Below are positions 61,698 to 64,000 of a DNA stretch of 64,000 bases, in pieces. The notes below the pieces were generated by a model. It was not told the origin of the DNA. It was given only the letters and a program-made list of their open reading frames with translations, and did no database searches. How positions within the stretch are numbered: the stretch's first letter is position 1; each line of letters starts with the position of its first letter. A program made the translations under genes and the position numbers. The DNA comes from Bacteroidota bacterium (GTDB taxonomy: Bacteria; Bacteroidota; Bacteroidia; Bacteroidales; F082): contig JAERTD010000038.1 of the NCBI GenBank assembly GCA_016845175.1, positions 1-64,000 of the forward strand, in the 5' to 3' direction.

Positions 61698-62252
61698 ATG
61701 GAAATGAAAATACAAATAACAGAAACTAAAGAGGAGGATTTTCAAAACATCTGGAAGGTTGAAAGTCTGGCCTTTGGCAATGAAAAAGAAGCACAGCTGA
61801 CAGCTGATCTGTTGAATGATCAAACGGCAGAACCCATGCTTTCTCTACTGGCCTTTGATGGTGAGCAGGCTGTGGGACATATTTTATTCACACGTGTTTA
61901 CCTTAATGAAATGGATACCAGCCAGCCCTTATTACACATCCTCGCACCCCTGGCCATTATTCCCGAGTATCAAAAAAAGGGCATCGGCGGATTGTTGATC
62001 AAAGAAGGCCTAAAGAGACTTCGGGCTATGGGTTCGGAATTGGTTTTTGTTTTGGGACATATCGAATACTATCCCAAATATGGCTTTATTTCGGATGCAA
62101 GAAAACTGGGTTGGGAAGCACCATTTCCTATTCCTGAAGAGGTTGCCGACGCCTGGATGGTGCAATCCTTACATCCCGATGGCTTTGTTAGCAAAAGTGG
62201 GAAAATTCTCTGTGCCGATCAGCTAAATAAGGAAGAGCACTGGCGGGAATAA
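61698..62252 (+). CDS. GNAT family N-acetyltransferase (YhbS-like)
   Basis: A 184-residue acetyltransferase. The acetyl-CoA loop is in motif A, LAIIPEYQKKGIGGLLIKEGLKRL (QKKGIG), and motif B follows with VFVLGHIEYYPKYGF. The YPKYGF element after the CoA loop is typical of the YhbS group. The substrate is unknown. Last gene of the rsgA cluster; a second in-frame ATG two codons in could also serve. Confidence 0.92.
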   Translation: MEMKIQITETKEEDFQNIWKVESLAFGNEKEAQLTADLLNDQTAEPMLSLLAFDGEQAVGHILFTRVYLNEMDTSQPLLHILAPLAIIPEYQKKGIGGLLIKEGLKRLRAMGSELVFVLGHIEYYPKYGFISDARKLGWEAPFPIPEEVADAWMVQSLHPDGFVSKSGKILCADQLNKEEHWRE

Positions 62253-62332
62253 ATATCCTCTGGGATCGCTGCGATTCTAAGTCTCAAAGTCGAAAATGCA
62301 TTTGTTTGCTGACAATTGTCTATTTTCCCCCC

Positions 62333-62992
62333 ATGAAAAAAACAATCTACCTTTTGACATTCCTTTTAATGGGGGGATTTACATGGGCACAGGAGATTCC
62401 CACACCTGAAAACTATACGCTTCTGGATACGGTAACTGGTGACCTGGACAATGATGGCGTCAACGAATTGGTGGCGGCCTATGATACAGGCCCGGAAGAC
62501 CCTATCAATGGCGTAAGCCGGGAGCTGATTATCTATAAGAGTGATAACAACGATTGGAAGGTATGGAAAAAGTCGGCTCAGGCACTTTATGGAAGCCTTG
62601 AGGGCGGCATGATGGGTGATCCCTATGCTTATATGGAAATTAATCATGGGATACTAAGCATTTACCATGAGGGGGGCAGCAGCTGGAAGTGGAATCATAC
62701 GGACCAATACCGCTTTCAATGTGGTGACTTCTATCTCATCAAATACATCAGCTTCTCTGGGAAACCTTGTGAGTATTTTGAAAGTGCTGAGTTTAATTTG
62801 CTAAGCGGAAGACTGACCTACAGCAAAGAATATGAAGACTGTGAGTCAATGGATCCTGAGAGTGGTGAGACCTTAAGCGAGGTTTTCTTCGAAAAAGACA
62901 TTCAAATCAGCATGGAAAATAGGCGTGAAAAAGAAATTAAGCTGGTCAGTCCCACCCACGGTTATGAGATCTATGTGGCCACCAAACCCTGA
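62333..62992 (+). CDS. Secreted protein of unknown function with VCBS/FG-GAP-like strand
   Basis: A 219-residue protein from the ATG at 62333, with a signal peptide (MKKTIYLLTFLLMGGFTWAQ). The first mature part has GDLDNDGVNELVAAYDTGPED, a calcium-loop text as in FG-GAP/VCBS repeats, but only one copy is present. The rest has aromatic and Cys residues (four Cys after residue 125) that could pair. It resembles other single-domain secreted Bacteroidota proteins that I cannot name. A 103-bp gap with no clear element separates it from the next gene. Confidence 0.8.
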   Translation: MKKTIYLLTFLLMGGFTWAQEIPTPENYTLLDTVTGDLDNDGVNELVAAYDTGPEDPINGVSRELIIYKSDNNDWKVWKKSAQALYGSLEGGMMGDPYAYMEINHGILSIYHEGGSSWKWNHTDQYRFQCGDFYLIKYISFSGKPCEYFESAEFNLLSGRLTYSKEYEDCESMDPESGETLSEVFFEKDIQISMENRREKEIKLVSPTHGYEIYVATKP

Positions 62993-63095
62993 GAAACAGC
63001 CAGACTTATAATCTGGTGCAATCAAAGGAATTAATCCTTACATTCGTTTCTCACAATTTTTTAGCATATCTCATTTCCACACAGAAATTAAATAT

Positions 63096-64000
63096 ATGTC
63101 TAATACGATTGCACCTCAACCCATTAAATTCGGAACCTTCTTAGGCGTATTTACCCCAAGTGTACTAACCATCCTGGGAGTCATGATGTACCTCCGATTT
63201 GGATGGGTCTTGGGCAATTTGGGTTTACCCTTAACGCTGCTTACCGTTTTTCTTGCCAGCACCATTACATTTATTACTGGTCTGAGTGCCTCAGCCATAT
63301 CTACCAATATGAAGGTGGGTATTGGTGGAGAATACTATATGATATCAAGAAGCCTGGGTATTCAACTGGGTGGCGCCATTGGTATACCCTTGTTTCTGTG
63401 CAGAACCTTTAGTTTGACCTTATATGCCTTTGGATTAGCTGAATCAATCGCTCCGTTTTGGCCGGTAGAGTGGGGTGCTCCTCCTGTTCAATTAATGGCT
63501 GCTTTGATTATTCTTTTTGCTACAGCCGTTGCAGGAAAAAGTGCTAGCCTGAGCTTGAAAATGCAGCTTCCTATCATGGCTGCCGTAGGACTAAGTGTAA
63601 TTGCTTTAATTATCGGAGTATTATCGGGTGGATTTCAGGCTCCGGAAATGGAACCGAATTATCAGCGTTCAGCACCTGAAGGGTTCTGGTTTGTATTCGC
63701 TGTATTTTTTCCAGCTGTTACAGGTTTCAGTGCCGGGATTGGGATGAGTGGAGATTTAAAAGATTCTAAGAAATCCATCCCCCGGGGAACCATTTTAGCT
63801 ATTGTAACCGGGGCTCTTATTTATATTGTGATTCTCATCTCATTATCGGTAACCGCCAAAGTAGATGGAGAAACCATGGCAAGAATTGACACTTCCGCAT
63901 TACCCATTTGGTCGAAGGTGGCATTTTTGGGTATGGTGTTGGTCTATCCTGGCCTTTGGGGAGCCATCTTGTCCTCTGCATTTGGAAGTATACTCGGAGG
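63096..64000 (+). CDS. SLC12-like cation-chloride cotransporter (APC superfamily), truncated by window edge
   Basis: Partial inner-membrane transporter; 301 residues are visible and the gene runs off the right edge. It opens with KFGTFLGVFTPSVLTILGVMMYLRFGWVLGN, the characteristic first helix of the Na-K-Cl / K-Cl cotransporter group (SLC12) within the APC superfamily. GEYYMISRSLG, FAVFFPAVTGFSAGIGMSGDLKDSKKSIPRGT and further helices follow. Complete bacterial relatives are about 450-900 residues long. Ion choice cannot be told here. It starts 103 bp after the secreted protein gene. Confidence 0.92.
   Translation, partial: MSNTIAPQPIKFGTFLGVFTPSVLTILGVMMYLRFGWVLGNLGLPLTLLTVFLASTITFITGLSASAISTNMKVGIGGEYYMISRSLGIQLGGAIGIPLFLCRTFSLTLYAFGLAESIAPFWPVEWGAPPVQLMAALIILFATAVAGKSASLSLKMQLPIMAAVGLSVIALIIGVLSGGFQAPEMEPNYQRSAPEGFWFVFAVFFPAVTGFSAGIGMSGDLKDSKKSIPRGTILAIVTGALIYIVILISLSVTAKVDGETMARIDTSALPIWSKVAFLGMVLVYPGLWGAILSSAFGSILG

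Noticed and set aside
61860..61910. CACACGTG-like text as a third parS
   Set aside because: Only the CACGTG core is shared; the outer arms do not match TGTTT...AAACA.
1..64000. Prophage, insertion sequence, CRISPR array, tRNA or rRNA genes
   Set aside because: None seen when reading intergenic regions and products; no transposase, integrase, regular repeat-spacer pattern or rRNA text.

Overview
The window reads as chromosomal DNA of a free-living member of the Bacteroidota (Bacteroidetes), probably Bacteroidales or Marinilabiliales-like; no species can be named from sequence alone. The evidence is a set of lineage hallmarks: type IX secretion (T9SS) C-terminal sorting domains on five exported proteins (and a CTD-like end on PorZ itself), a porZ homologue, a gingipain-like C25 peptidase, an S46 dipeptidyl-peptidase, lipoproteins with an LxxC lipobox, DUF4175 and DUF4292 proteins, and promoters of the Bacteroidota TTG / TAnnTTTG type rather than Shine-Dalgarno-led genes. 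Coding density is high and base composition looks uniform. I saw no prophage, insertion sequence, CRISPR array, rRNA or tRNA.

Left part (1-23.4 kb): a truncated trkA runs off the left edge, followed by methylglyoxal synthase, a PKD/T9SS surface protein, a tiny Lys-rich protein and a membrane TPR/HTH regulator. An omega-amidase and a methionine/glutamine-type aminotransferase overlap and form a 2-oxoacid transamination pair. They are divergent from pgk. Then come cvpA, an mlaE-mlaF lipid transporter pair without an adjacent MCE protein, a small lipoprotein, a SprT-like protein, manC, a DPP7-type S46 peptidase, a LruC lipoprotein, porZ-recO, and the lipoate pair lipA-lipB.

Middle (23.6-46.6 kb): two large T9SS proteases (C25 and S8) lie in tandem. 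A minus-strand block follows with flippase, dut, TPR lipoprotein, DUF4292 lipoprotein and an EnvC-like factor, which suggests cell-envelope assembly. Next is a 1226-residue multi-span histidine kinase with no partner, and then a tight operon: DUF4175 protein, degenerate RsbW-like protein, ybeY, mnmG, methyltransferase. Two perfect 16-bp parS sites flank mnmG, one between ybeY and mnmG and one forming the first codons of the methyltransferase. This is the strongest non-coding signal in the window and suggests an origin-proximal location.

Right part (46.7-64 kb): an M1 aminopeptidase with a T9SS domain, a secreted unknown, a lone sulfatase with a dispersed palindromic repeat at its 5' side, a VOC protein, a TPR protein, several secreted or lipid-anchored proteins (NHL, receptor-L-like), a two-gene ABC exporter, a decayed AraC-type regulator, an MDR oxidoreductase, a compact cluster of rsgA, DUF1801, methyltransferase and GNAT genes, a small secreted protein, and the start of an SLC12-like cation-chloride cotransporter cut by the right edge.

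I found no clearly new multi-gene defence or mobile system. The items most worth following are the paired parS sites, the degenerate pseudo-enzymes (EnvC-like LytM, RsbW-like GHKL), the giant orphan kinase, and an Ig-like module shared between two T9SS proteins.
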